Assembly: GCA_020629515.1 (NCBI GenBank)
Contig: JAHDDE010000002.1
Location: 78,594 to 142,593, forward strand
Direction: 5' to 3'
Source: Saprospiraceae bacterium
GTDB lineage: Bacteria > Bacteroidota > Bacteroidia > Chitinophagales > Saprospiraceae
DNA: 64,000 nt
A model generated the notes under the pieces. That model worked only from the letters and a program-made list of their open reading frames with translations. It was not told where the DNA came from and did not search any database. Of the stretch, positions 38,320-46,392 are shown piece by piece. The position numbers and the translations under genes are program-made. Each line of letters starts with the position of its first letter. Position 1 is the first letter of the stretch.

Positions 38320-38650
38320 AATTCCAGAGCAACTATAAATGATTGTATAGAAGGTCCACATGGTCCTTCAGGACCCCCAAGGGCCAGCAGCACTTCCGTA
38401 TCAGAAGTCTTTGCAAATGTCTGGTAGTAGTGGTTGTCTTGAGATAGATGATGAAGTCTTTAACGGTAATCCAGATTTAGTCATCTTACACACCTACAGG
38501 AGAACAATATTAGATGGATTTGCTCCACCAGTGATCGAGACTGTATATAATAATGGCAAGTGGAATGTTTGTTCTGTCAATGGAAGTAATTTGCCCAATG
38601 ATAGTAATAGCCATTATGACCTGCTAGTAGTAGCAGATTTATCCAATTGA
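38320..38650 (+). pseudogene. C-terminal remnant of a collagen-like/surface protein, frameshifted
   Basis: Near 38350-38370 one plus-strand frame reads EGPHGPSG, and the next frame continues PQGPAALPYQK. The switch falls in a run of five C (about 38372-38376): with four C the text would be a continuous collagen-like GPx stretch. The 3' part ends with a module (NPDLVILHTYRR, then VYNNGKWNVCSVNGSNLPND) resembling a repeated C-terminal module of Bacteroidota surface proteins. No start codon or signal peptide precedes it, so it looks like a truncated, frameshifted gene end. The frame from the ATG at 38360 is open, but its N-terminus makes no sense as a protein start. The left limit is approximate. 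Confidence 0.55.
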
Positions 38651-38668
38651 TATAGATAAGATATAACA

Positions 38669-38697
38669 AACCCCCTATCAGTTAAGATAGAGGGTTT
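38669..38697. terminator. Terminator between the remnant and tRNA-Cys
   Basis: Inverted repeat AACCCCCTATC / GATAGAGGGTTT, with one mismatch position, ending in a T-run on the plus strand and an A/T-rich flank on the minus strand. It lies directly 3' of tRNA-Cys and 3' of the plus-strand remnant, so it can serve both. Confidence 0.75.
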
Positions 38698-38699
38698 TG

Positions 38700-38770
38700 A
38701 GGTCGGAAGCGGATTCGAACCGCTGTACGAGGTTTTGCAGACCTCTGCCTAGCCACTCGGCCACCCGACC
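38700..38770 (-). tRNA. tRNA-Cys (GCA)
   Basis: On the minus strand the sequence folds as a cloverleaf: a 7-bp acceptor (GGTCGGG with TCCGACC, one G-T pair), the D-arm, an anticodon loop TCTGCAAA with anticodon GCA, and a T-loop GTTCGAATC. The base after the acceptor is T, the U73 discriminator expected for tRNA-Cys. CCA is not encoded. A hairpin terminator follows immediately. Confidence 0.95.
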
Positions 38771-38784
38771 TTTAAATCGGTCGA

Positions 38785-38792
38785 CAAATATA
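38785..38792 (-). promoter_or_regulatory. Putative -7 promoter box of tRNA-Cys
   Basis: The minus strand reads TATATTTG, a full match to the Bacteroidota -7 consensus TAnnTTTG, ending 14 bases before the tRNA 5' end. The -33 TTTG element is not clear at the expected distance. Confidence 0.4.
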
Positions 38793-38822
38793 TATCAAAA
38801 TAAGTTTTACATGAAAAATAAT

Positions 38823-39482
38823 TTAATTGATCCTTCCCTTATAGTCTTTCTTATATATTACTGATTTGACATATTGTTTCAGTTTCAAGTGTGCTAATAT
38901 GCTAAATACAAAATATGTAGTCACTAAAGCGATAAGAACCAAAATATTAATACCAATAGAAAAATTGATATATGGGCTCTGAGCTAATCCATTTTTTAAT
39001 AGCACAATTCCCGAAATTGTAGCAGAAGTGAGAATTGCCAAAATAGCGGACAATCTCATATTAGTGAACTTTTCTTTTAGTTGGCTGTGATAGCATTTAA
39101 GAAGTAATTGTTGATAGAGTGAATTGTGAGGTTTCATTGAGACGAGTTGCTGAGCTATATTTAGAGCGGCATCAATCTTCTGCAAGTCGTAGTGTGCAGC
39201 CCCTTTGATAAAAACCAATTCTTCAAAATTATCTCCAGCAGAAAAATTGGTTTTATTTAAGAAGACATATTCTATCAAATCATCTATTTCGCCGAGTACT
39301 TTCTCATAACGACCTAAATCAAAAAGAGCTTTAACAAATTCATATTTTAAAAAATATTGCTGCTCAATTTCTAATTGAAAGATCTGATTCGTCTTTTCTT
39401 CGTAGAACTTGATCTTTCGGAGATAGTCATTGGGTTCAATCTGACTGTATAGCTTGAATATGTTATTTTGAGCAGAAGCCAT
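38823..39482 (-). CDS. TPR-like membrane protein of unknown function
   Basis: A 219-aa protein. Residues 1-135 are helical with TPR-like periodicity (YEFVKALFDLGRYEKVLGEI, FIKGAAHYDLQKIDAALNIA). Two hydrophobic helices follow at about 143-162 and 171-195, before a basic tail. This suggests a cytoplasmic repeat domain anchored in the inner membrane by two C-terminal helices. I recognise no family. It lies between tRNA-Cys and nadK, 37 bp from the latter, so it may be co-transcribed with it. Confidence 0.75.
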   Translation of the reverse strand: MASAQNNIFKLYSQIEPNDYLRKIKFYEEKTNQIFQLEIEQQYFLKYEFVKALFDLGRYEKVLGEIDDLIEYVFLNKTNFSAGDNFEELVFIKGAAHYDLQKIDAALNIAQQLVSMKPHNSLYQQLLLKCYHSQLKEKFTNMRLSAILAILTSATISGIVLLKNGLAQSPYINFSIGINILVLIALVTTYFVFSILAHLKLKQYVKSVIYKKDYKGRIN

Positions 39483-39519
39483 GTTTAATTATCTCATCTT
39501 GAAAATACAACCAACTATT

Positions 39520-40398
39520 TTAATTTCTGTTGTCACTTCCCCAGTATAATTTTTCGTGAATGGTCCTTAAGAATGTGATGTTCTTTAGACTTAATAGTTT
39601 AGTGTTAAAGTCACATTTTCTTACAGCTAATTGATGATCAGAGGTGATAGTTTCAAATCTCGAATCCAAAGTGCATAAAAAGTTTTCGGAGCGACCTTCT
39701 ATTTCAAAACTTATCACAGAGGTATCTGATATCACCAAGGGTCTAACATTGAGATTATGCGGAGCAACAGGTGTTATGATAAAATTACCGGTGTTGGGAA
39801 ATACTATAGGACCACCACAACTCAAAGAATATCCTGTTGATCCAGTAGGAGTGGCTACAATAAGCCCATCAGCCCAGTAGGAATTAAGATAATCTCCATT
39901 GATATAGGTATGTATGGTGATCATAGAGGAAGTATCTCTCTTGTGCAGCGTAAAATCATTGAGAGCATAAGGAGTACTTCCAAAGATTCCAGGTGCAGAT
40001 TCTAAGTATATCATACTCCTCTCTTCTATTTGATATCTACCTGCATCAATTTGATCAAAAGATTCTGAGATATATTTTTCTTCAACGCTTGCCAAAAAAC
40101 CTAACCTGCCTAAATTAACTCCAAGAATCGGAATACCTAAGTCTTGGATTATGGTAGTGGCCTGCAGAATTGTGCCATCTCCGCCCAATGTAAGTACCAA
40201 ATCAATCTTTTCTTTGGCCAGCTCAGCGTAACCCTTGATCAGCTTTATATTTGGTGTATCTATTATATTATCTAGATGATCATATACCATATCATTGGTA
40301 TATAATTCGAACTTTCTCTTCTCCGCTTCTTTAATAACTTTAAGAAGTGATGGATAATTCTTTTCCTTAATAAATCGACCGAAGAGTAATATTTTCAT
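39520..40398 (-). CDS. nadK: NAD kinase
   Basis: Phosphorylates NAD to NADP. In 292 aa it has the catalytic GGDG motif within LTLGGDGTILQATT, the NLGRLGFLASV block and the second substrate motif DGLIVATPTGSTGYSLSCGG. Together these are definitive for bacterial NAD kinases. It is transcribed away from the DUF4175 gene over a 165-bp divergent region. Confidence 0.96.
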   Translation of the reverse strand: MKILLFGRFIKEKNYPSLLKVIKEAEKRKFELYTNDMVYDHLDNIIDTPNIKLIKGYAELAKEKIDLVLTLGGDGTILQATTIIQDLGIPILGVNLGRLGFLASVEEKYISESFDQIDAGRYQIEERSMIYLESAPGIFGSTPYALNDFTLHKRDTSSMITIHTYINGDYLNSYWADGLIVATPTGSTGYSLSCGGPIVFPNTGNFIITPVAPHNLNVRPLVISDTSVISFEIEGRSENFLCTLDSRFETITSDHQLAVRKCDFNTKLLSLKNITFLRTIHEKLYWGSDNRN

Positions 40399-40563
40399 CT
40401 ATTCCATTTCTTTATCGCACTATACTTCTACAATGTAGCAAATAATAGACCGTTTTAGTAGAGGCTTGATCTGTAGTAAAAGTTTATATAGCTTTATTGT
40501 ACTGCTTGATGATGATATAGACATTTATTAATAAAATAATGTTAGGGCAAGAAGATTGAATTT

Positions 40564-43500
40564 ATGAGCGAATCCTCCCATTACGATACCCTTATCCAGA
40601 AGCTGGATCAGTTTATAAGAAAATATTATATCAATAGATTGCTCAAAGGTTCCTTGTTGTTTATAGCCGTGTGCATAGGATTGTTTTTGCTTTATGGTCT
40701 TATAGAACATCAATTCTATTTATCAAAAGGCGGAAGAAAATTATTGTTCTTTTCTTACATAGCTACTGCGCTGGTTACATTGGGTTTTTGGGTGATTCTG
40801 CCCTTATCTAAATATCTTAAGCTTGGAAAAGTAATAAGTCACGAACAAGCGGCAGTGATCCTAGGGGATCACTTTGGAGACGTAAAAGACAAGCTCTTGA
40901 ATGTCTTACAATTAAAAAAATCAATTGCCAATGAACAGATAGACTTAATAGAAGCCAGTATCCATCAAAAATCAAAAGAGGTAAGCATTGTTCCATTTAA
41001 ATCAGCGATAGATCTTGGAAAGAATAAGAAATATTTGAAGTATGCACTTCCTCCAGCCTTGTTGTTATTGTTTGTATTATTTGCGGCACCAAGTTTAATC
41101 AGAGATAGCACTTATCGAATTATAAACAACAATCAAGAGTTTGTAAAACAAGCCCCATTCGACATAATTATCCAAAATAAGAATTTGGAGGTATTAGAAT
41201 TTGATGATTTTAGTTTGGATGTTAAGGTAGAGGGTGAAAAGTTACCTAATGAGTTATATGTCAATGTGGACAATTATGATTATCGATTAACCAAAATTGC
41301 TCCTGACCAATTCAGATATCTGTTTAGTAATGTTAGGAAGAATACAGAGTTTCAACTTTACTCAGGTAAGTATAAAAATTCGACTGATGTTTTAAAGGTT
41401 TTACCTAAGCCAAGGTTGGTGAACTTTGATATCAAATTGGATTATCCCGCCTACACAAAAATTAAGGATGAAACTATTTTCAATTCAGGAGATATATCTG
41501 TACCAGAAGGAACTCGAGTTACATGGAATTTTAATGCTGAATCTACTGACCAAATCAATTTTAAATTTGGAGACAAGAAAGAATCTTTAGCCAAATCAGG
41601 AAGTAAGTCTTTTCTCTACCAAAATAGAATATTCAAAGATGTTGCTTACTCAGTTAGTTTGTCTAACGAATTTTTGCCTCTTGGTGATTCGATGAGCTAT
41701 TTTATAAGGAGCTCAAAGGATGAATTTCCACAGATAACAGTGAATACTTTACAAGATTCAATTGAGAAAAATGTTTACTACTTCGTTGGTGATGCTTCTG
41801 ATGATTATGGCTTGACTTCATTGAGTTTTGTTTATCAAGTCTCAAATGATCTTGGACAGACATTAAGAAGTAATAGTATGCCGGTTCAAATCGCACCTAA
41901 TGAGCAAATCGATTTTGATTATATATTAGATATATCGGAATTGGAAATTCAGCCAGGAGAAAAGATATCCTATTATTTTGAAGTCTTTGATAACGATGGA
42001 GTGAATGGATCCAAATCTACCAAAAGTGCCACCCAATCCTTTAGACAACAAAGTATAGAAGAGCTAAAAGAAGAAGAACAGCAAAATGAGGAAGAGATTA
42101 AAGAAAAGCTTGATGATTCAATTAAGGAGGCCAAAGAAATCCAAGAAGAGTTAAAAAAATTAAGAGAAAAATTACTTCAAAAAACTGAACCGGATTGGCA
42201 AGATAAGAAGCAATTGGAGAGGTTGTTGGATCGTCAGAGAGAATTGCAGCAACAACTTGAAGAAGCAAAAAATGCTAATGAAAAAAATCTGAAAAATCAG
42301 ATGGATTTTATGCAATCTTCTCCTGAGATCCAACAAAAACAGGAAAGACTTCAAGAATTATTTGAAGAGGTGGTCAATGACGAAATGAAGGAGCTCATGG
42401 AGCAAATTCAGGAGCTCATGGAGGACTTGGGTAAGGAAGAATCGCTTCAGATGATGGAAGAGTTCAAAATGGACGAAGAAAGTTTAGAAAATGAAATGGA
42501 ACGTCTTTCGGAATTATATAAACAACTCGAGGTTGAAAAAGAAATGAACGAAACCATTGAGAAAATGGATGAGCTGGCTAAAGAGCTAGATAAGTTGGCA
42601 GAACAAACTCAAGATGAGGAGAAGTCTCAAGAAGATTTACAAAAAGAACAGGATGAAATAAACAAAGAATTTGAAGAGCTTGCGGATCAGATGGATAAGT
42701 TGATGGAGAAAAATGATGAATTGGAATTCCCTAAAAATATACCTGATGATGCTCCAGAACAAATGGATGATATACAAGATGATTTAGACGATAGTCAAGA
42801 AAGTCTTGAAAAACAAGACAACCAAAAGGCATCAGGAAAGCAGAAGTCAGCAAGTCAAAAAATGAAAAAGATGTCACAGCAGATGCAAAGCCAAATGATG
42901 GAAGGAGGGTCTGAGCAAATGCAAGAAGATATTGAGACTTTAAGACAGCTCTTGGAAAATTTAGTAACACTATCATTTGACCAAGAAGGTTTAATCAATA
43001 GCATAAATAGAACTACTGTAAACACTCCGAGATATATCTCTCTCCTACAAGATCAAATGAAAATCAAGGATGACTTCAAGATTGTAGAAGATACCTTGCA
43101 AGCACTAAGTAAGAGACAACCAGATATCGAGGGATTTGTACTTGAAAAAGTAACTGAAGTTAAACATCAATTAGCGCAAAGTTTAACTCAATTAGAGGAT
43201 CGTAAGAAGCCAGAAGCAAATCAAAGTCAAAGAACTACGATGACTAATCTGAACGATTTGGCATTAATGTTGTCAGAATCTATGGAGCAGATGCAACAAC
43301 AGATGGCAGGAATGATGTCTGGCAGCCAGATGTGTCAAAATCCTGGGAACAGTCCTGGCCAAAAAGATGGCAAAGATGGTAAATCAGGAAATGTGCCAAT
43401 GGATAAAATTTCGGAGGGCCAAGAAAAAATGTCCGAAGAATTGAAAGGAATGATAGATAAGCTTAAATCAGGGCAAGGAGGATCTGCTAAGGAGTTCGCA

Positions 43501-43911
43501 GAAGCTGCAGCAAAGCAAGCGGCTTTAAGAAAAGCATTAGAACAAATGCAAAGAGAGATGCAGGAACAAGGTCAAGGAGCATCTGACCAGTTGCAAGAGA
43601 TTATTGATGAGATGGATAAACAAGAAGTAGATCTTGTCAACAAAAAATTGGATAATGAAATGTTGATGAGACAACAGAATATTATGACAAGACTTCTTGA
43701 GGCCGAAAAAGCCCAAAAAGAACGAGAGTATGATGATAAGAGAAAATCAACTGAGGCTGAAGAAATAAAAAAGAAAATACCTCCATCACTTGAAAAATAT
43801 ATACAAGAGCGTAAAGCTCAATTAGAAGAATATAAATATGTATCTCCAGAAATGAAACCCTACTATAAGAAACTGGTCGATGAATATTATAAAAAACTAA
43901 AGAGAGCTTAA
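40564..43911 (+). CDS. DUF4175-family membrane protein
   Basis: A 1115-aa protein with two N-terminal membrane helices (about 25-45 and 55-80) and a third near 155-172. A region of immunoglobulin-like beta structure follows (about 190-500), then a very long glutamate-, lysine-, glutamine- and methionine-rich coiled coil (about 500-880, with runs such as EELKKLREKLLQK and DELAKELDKLAEQ). A second helical region contains QQQMAGMMSGSQMCQ. This is the layout of DUF4175 proteins, whose function I do not know. The anti-sigma-like ATPase (14-bp gap) and ybeY follow on the same strand, probably as an operon. Confidence 0.85.
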   Translation: MSESSHYDTLIQKLDQFIRKYYINRLLKGSLLFIAVCIGLFLLYGLIEHQFYLSKGGRKLLFFSYIATALVTLGFWVILPLSKYLKLGKVISHEQAAVILGDHFGDVKDKLLNVLQLKKSIANEQIDLIEASIHQKSKEVSIVPFKSAIDLGKNKKYLKYALPPALLLLFVLFAAPSLIRDSTYRIINNNQEFVKQAPFDIIIQNKNLEVLEFDDFSLDVKVEGEKLPNELYVNVDNYDYRLTKIAPDQFRYLFSNVRKNTEFQLYSGKYKNSTDVLKVLPKPRLVNFDIKLDYPAYTKIKDETIFNSGDISVPEGTRVTWNFNAESTDQINFKFGDKKESLAKSGSKSFLYQNRIFKDVAYSVSLSNEFLPLGDSMSYFIRSSKDEFPQITVNTLQDSIEKNVYYFVGDASDDYGLTSLSFVYQVSNDLGQTLRSNSMPVQIAPNEQIDFDYILDISELEIQPGEKISYYFEVFDNDGVNGSKSTKSATQSFRQQSIEELKEEEQQNEEEIKEKLDDSIKEAKEIQEELKKLREKLLQKTEPDWQDKKQLERLLDRQRELQQQLEEAKNANEKNLKNQMDFMQSSPEIQQKQERLQELFEEVVNDEMKELMEQIQELMEDLGKEESLQMMEEFKMDEESLENEMERLSELYKQLEVEKEMNETIEKMDELAKELDKLAEQTQDEEKSQEDLQKEQDEINKEFEELADQMDKLMEKNDELEFPKNIPDDAPEQMDDIQDDLDDSQESLEKQDNQKASGKQKSASQKMKKMSQQMQSQMMEGGSEQMQEDIETLRQLLENLVTLSFDQEGLINSINRTTVNTPRYISLLQDQMKIKDDFKIVEDTLQALSKRQPDIEGFVLEKVTEVKHQLAQSLTQLEDRKKPEANQSQRTTMTNLNDLALMLSESMEQMQQQMAGMMSGSQMCQNPGNSPGQKDGKDGKSGNVPMDKISEGQEKMSEELKGMIDKLKSGQGGSAKEFAEAAAKQAALRKALEQMQREMQEQGQGASDQLQEIIDEMDKQEVDLVNKKLDNEMLMRQQNIMTRLLEAEKAQKEREYDDKRKSTEAEEIKKKIPPSLEKYIQERKAQLEEYKYVSPEMKPYYKKLVDEYYKKLKRA

Positions 43912-43925
43912 CGAAACAACTTTTA

Positions 43926-44324
43926 ATGTCGAAACAAATTCTAAAGCTTCCCTCGTGTAGTAAGAGTATCTGTCAGTTAGAACAGTTTATCGGTGTAGTT
44001 GCTCATCAGTATAAGATCAGTAACGATAAATATCCTGATATCCTAATCAGCCTAACTGAAGCAGTAAACAATGCAATAATACACGGCAACAAAGAAGATC
44101 GAGACAAATATGTAGAGATTGAAATCAATCAAACAGTCAAAGGTCTATCTTTTTTAGTGAGCGATGAAGGTAAAGGGTTTAATCCCAAAAATGTACCTGA
44201 CCCTACCTCTCCTGAAAACATAGGTTGCTGTGGAGGCAGAGGGGTATTCTTGATGAAACAGTTGGCAGATAAGGTGGAATATCACGACAATGGTAGGAAG
44301 GTAGAAATTCATTTTACCGTATAA
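43926..44324 (+). CDS. RsbW-like ATP-binding (anti-sigma regulatory) protein
   Basis: A 132-aa HATPase_c protein. The N-box is ISLTEAVNNAIIHGNKED, the G1 box SDEGKGFNP, and the G2 box GGRGVFLMKQLAD, so ATP binding should be intact. Stand-alone kinases of this type bind and phosphorylate anti-sigma-factor antagonists or hold sigma factors, but no antagonist or sigma gene is next to it. It is bounded by the DUF4175 gene and ybeY (ybeY follows with no gap). Its partner cannot be inferred here. Confidence 0.87.
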   Translation: MSKQILKLPSCSKSICQLEQFIGVVAHQYKISNDKYPDILISLTEAVNNAIIHGNKEDRDKYVEIEINQTVKGLSFLVSDEGKGFNPKNVPDPTSPENIGCCGGRGVFLMKQLADKVEYHDNGRKVEIHFTV

Positions 44325-44741
44325 ATGAAATTGGGAGTTGAATTTGTTATCGAAGATGTCGAATTAAATCTCGAAGATCGAGAAAAGTTGACATCATGGA
44401 TAATTAATGTGGTAAGTATACATAACAAAACTATAGACCAATTAACCTATATTTTTTGCTCAGATGATTACCTCTTAAAAATAAATAAGGAGTATTTAGA
44501 TCACGACTACTATACAGATATAATTACCTTTCCTTATTCATATGATGAGCTCTCTGCAGATATGTTTATTAGTATAGATAGGATTATAGATAATGCAGAA
44601 AGACTAAAGGTCCCTTTTACAAAAGAACTCCATAGAGTAATGATACATGGCATCTTGCATTTACTAGGATATGATGATAAGCTAGAGGAGGACCAGAAGG
44701 TGATGAGACAAAAAGAGGATGACTACATTGCTCTTTTATAG
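44325..44741 (+). CDS. ybeY: Endoribonuclease YbeY (rRNA maturation)
   Basis: Metal-dependent RNase needed for 16S rRNA 3' end maturation. The 138-aa protein has NKEYLDHDYYTDIITFPY in the core and the metal-binding helix ELHRVMIHGILHLLGYDD. Two histidines of the HGxxHLxGxxH motif are present; the third position is aspartate (GYDD), as I recall for Bacteroidota homologues in general. It starts immediately after the anti-sigma-like gene, and its 3' end overlaps the convergent acyltransferase gene by 19 bp. Confidence 0.93.
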   Translation: MKLGVEFVIEDVELNLEDREKLTSWIINVVSIHNKTIDQLTYIFCSDDYLLKINKEYLDHDYYTDIITFPYSYDELSADMFISIDRIIDNAERLKVPFTKELHRVMIHGILHLLGYDDKLEEDQKVMRQKEDDYIALL

Positions 44742-45574
44742 TTTTTTAATGATAAGGTAATTTCTCTTAATAAGTTGATCGTGTCTGTGGGTTTCATCCC
44801 ATTAAGGATGTTAGCATCGATAGGGTCGCCAATTTCTATCTGAAGTGTTTTTCCTCTTTTATTATTTACCTCATTAAGCAATAATCCCAATCTTAAATTT
44901 TGATTTATATGACTGGCTATTTGAAATAACTGACTGTTGCTGCCATGAAAAAATATTGGTATAATAGTCGGTTTAGTTTTCTTGATGATTTTGAGAATAA
45001 AATTTTTCCATTCTAAATCCTCTGCATTTTTTGAAAAAATTTTGTGGGTTGTTGCTACACCTCCAGAAGGAAATATACCTATCGCTCCCCCCTCCTCCAT
45101 AATCTGGATGGCATCTTGTTTTGTCTTAATATTGGTTAAAAGAGCATTTTTTGTTTCATCAAAATCTATCGGCAATAAATATTTTCCTAATAATTCTTCC
45201 TTACACAATACCTTATTAACAATGAGCTTAAAGTCTGGTCTAATTAAGCTCAATAAATGACCTAAACTCAATCCATCAATTACACCAAACGGATGATTGG
45301 CTATTATAATAACTGGTCCAGATTTAGGAATTTTGTCCAATTGATATTTGCAATAATCAAGTTTGACCTTCAAAAGTGGAAATAGATAGTGCCATATTGT
45401 CACATCGTTTATTGCAAGTGATTTAAGATGATTGTATGCCTTTTCTATTTTACGTCGACCTGTTATAAGTTCTACAGAGTTGATCACAAGACGTTTGGCG
45501 ATTGGATCGCCGGGAGAAGAGTATGAGATCATTTTTTGATCTTTACCGACTATTTCGTTGAATATTTTATTCAT
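44723..45574 (-). CDS. Lysophospholipid acyltransferase-family protein
   Basis: A 283-aa acyltransferase (PlsC-like fold). Block I is [20 protein letters not shown], with H(x4)D as HPFGVID. Block III is [17 protein letters not shown], with a proline-serine-glycine glycerophosphate-contact loop. It likely moves acyl chains to a lysophospholipid or an amine-linked lipid at the inner membrane; the exact substrate is not clear, and ornithine-lipid type acyltransferases look similar. It overlaps rnhB by 8 bp and converges on ybeY. Confidence 0.85.
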   Translation of the reverse strand: MNKIFNEIVGKDQKMISYSSPGDPIAKRLVINSVELITGRRKIEKAYNHLKSLAINDVTIWHYLFPLLKVKLDYCKYQLDKIPKSGPVIIIANHPFGVIDGLSLGHLLSLIRPDFKLIVNKVLCKEELLGKYLLPIDFDETKNALLTNIKTKQDAIQIMEEGGAIGIFPSGGVATTHKIFSKNAEDLEWKNFILKIIKKTKPTIIPIFFHGSNSQLFQIASHINQNLRLGLLLNEVNNKRGKTLQIEIGDPIDANILNGMKPTDTINLLREITLSLKNYKRAM

Positions 45575-46172
45575 TATTCAATGGTTGTTGAAGTAGTTTT
45601 TTGACAACAAATGATTTTCTATGAAAAGTAGATGGACCTTTTTCTTGGAGGACTAATCTATGATGTAATGTTCCATAGCCTTTGTTTTTATTCCATCCAT
45701 AATGAGGATATTGTTCATCCAATTTTTTCATATGATCATCACGATATGTTTTGGCAAGTATAGATGCTGCGGCAATACTGGTATACTTACCATCACCTTT
45801 GATAATACAGTGATAAGGAATGTTTCTATATGGATTAAACCTATTGCCATCAATTAACAACAATTCTGGTGTTATTGATAAGGCTTTTAAGGCTTTATGC
45901 ATCGCTAGAAAAGATGCATTAAGAATATTGATCTGATCTATTTTATATTCTGATACAGATTGGACCGAATAAGATATCGCTTCCTTTTCGATAATTTCTC
46001 TGAGTTTATATCTGTCTTTTTCGTTTAATTTTTTACTATCGTTGAGCTTAGGATGGCGAAACCCTTTTGGGAGAATTACAGCAGCGGCAAAAACTGGGCC
46101 TGCAAGGCATCCTCTACCTGCCTCGTCACAGCCAGCTTCTACTTTGTTATTAGTATAAGAGGATAATAGCAT
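45567..46172 (-). CDS. rnhB: Ribonuclease HII
   Basis: Removes ribonucleotides from RNA/DNA hybrids and from misincorporation sites. The 201-aa protein has [15 protein letters not shown] with the DE pair, [11 protein letters not shown] with the third acid, and [15 protein letters not shown] with the final aspartate. The ATG at 46172 is preferred over a TTG three codons upstream. It diverges from secA over 220 bp and overlaps the acyltransferase downstream. Confidence 0.95.
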   Translation of the reverse strand: MLLSSYTNNKVEAGCDEAGRGCLAGPVFAAAVILPKGFRHPKLNDSKKLNEKDRYKLREIIEKEAISYSVQSVSEYKIDQINILNASFLAMHKALKALSITPELLLIDGNRFNPYRNIPYHCIIKGDGKYTSIAAASILAKTYRDDHMKKLDEQYPHYGWNKNKGYGTLHHRLVLQEKGPSTFHRKSFVVKKLLQQPLNNE

Positions 46173-46278
46173 AATAATCAATGGACTTAGCTAAGATAAA
46201 CTTTGCAAGTATGAATCGTGATATTAAATAAAATAAATCTATATGTATACTTTAAAATTTATAAGGTTTTAGATAGGT

Positions 46279-46286
46279 TATCTTTG
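46279..46286 (+). promoter_or_regulatory. Putative -7 promoter box upstream of secA
   Basis: TATCTTTG is a full match to the Bacteroidota -7 consensus TAnnTTTG. It lies in the divergent rnhB/secA region, 106 bp before the secA ATG, and would give a leader of about 100 nt. The -33 element is weak. Confidence 0.4.
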
Positions 46287-46392
46287 TAGCAATTTTTAGA
46301 ATTGATGTGCCATCTTGGCACGAATAGTTAATTGGAACAATAATAGATCAAGGATATAGTAATATCTATGTACGTATAAGAATAGAAATATA

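Noticed and set aside
38011..38361. An intact 116-residue TPR protein
   Set aside because: The first 20 codons are the antisense of the neighbouring remnant; only the part to about 38304 looks like protein.
38360..38650. An intact 96-residue gene starting at ATG 38360
   Set aside because: Its N-terminus falls inside a frameshifted collagen-like stretch and has no protein-like start; a remnant explains both halves.
40528..40713. Minus-strand frame over the start of the DUF4175 gene
   Set aside because: It is antisense to the real gene and without recognisable features.
44325..44741. YbeY with Asp in place of the third motif histidine
   Set aside because: As I recall, the change is general in Bacteroidota YbeY proteins, so it is not a sign of an inactive or novel enzyme.
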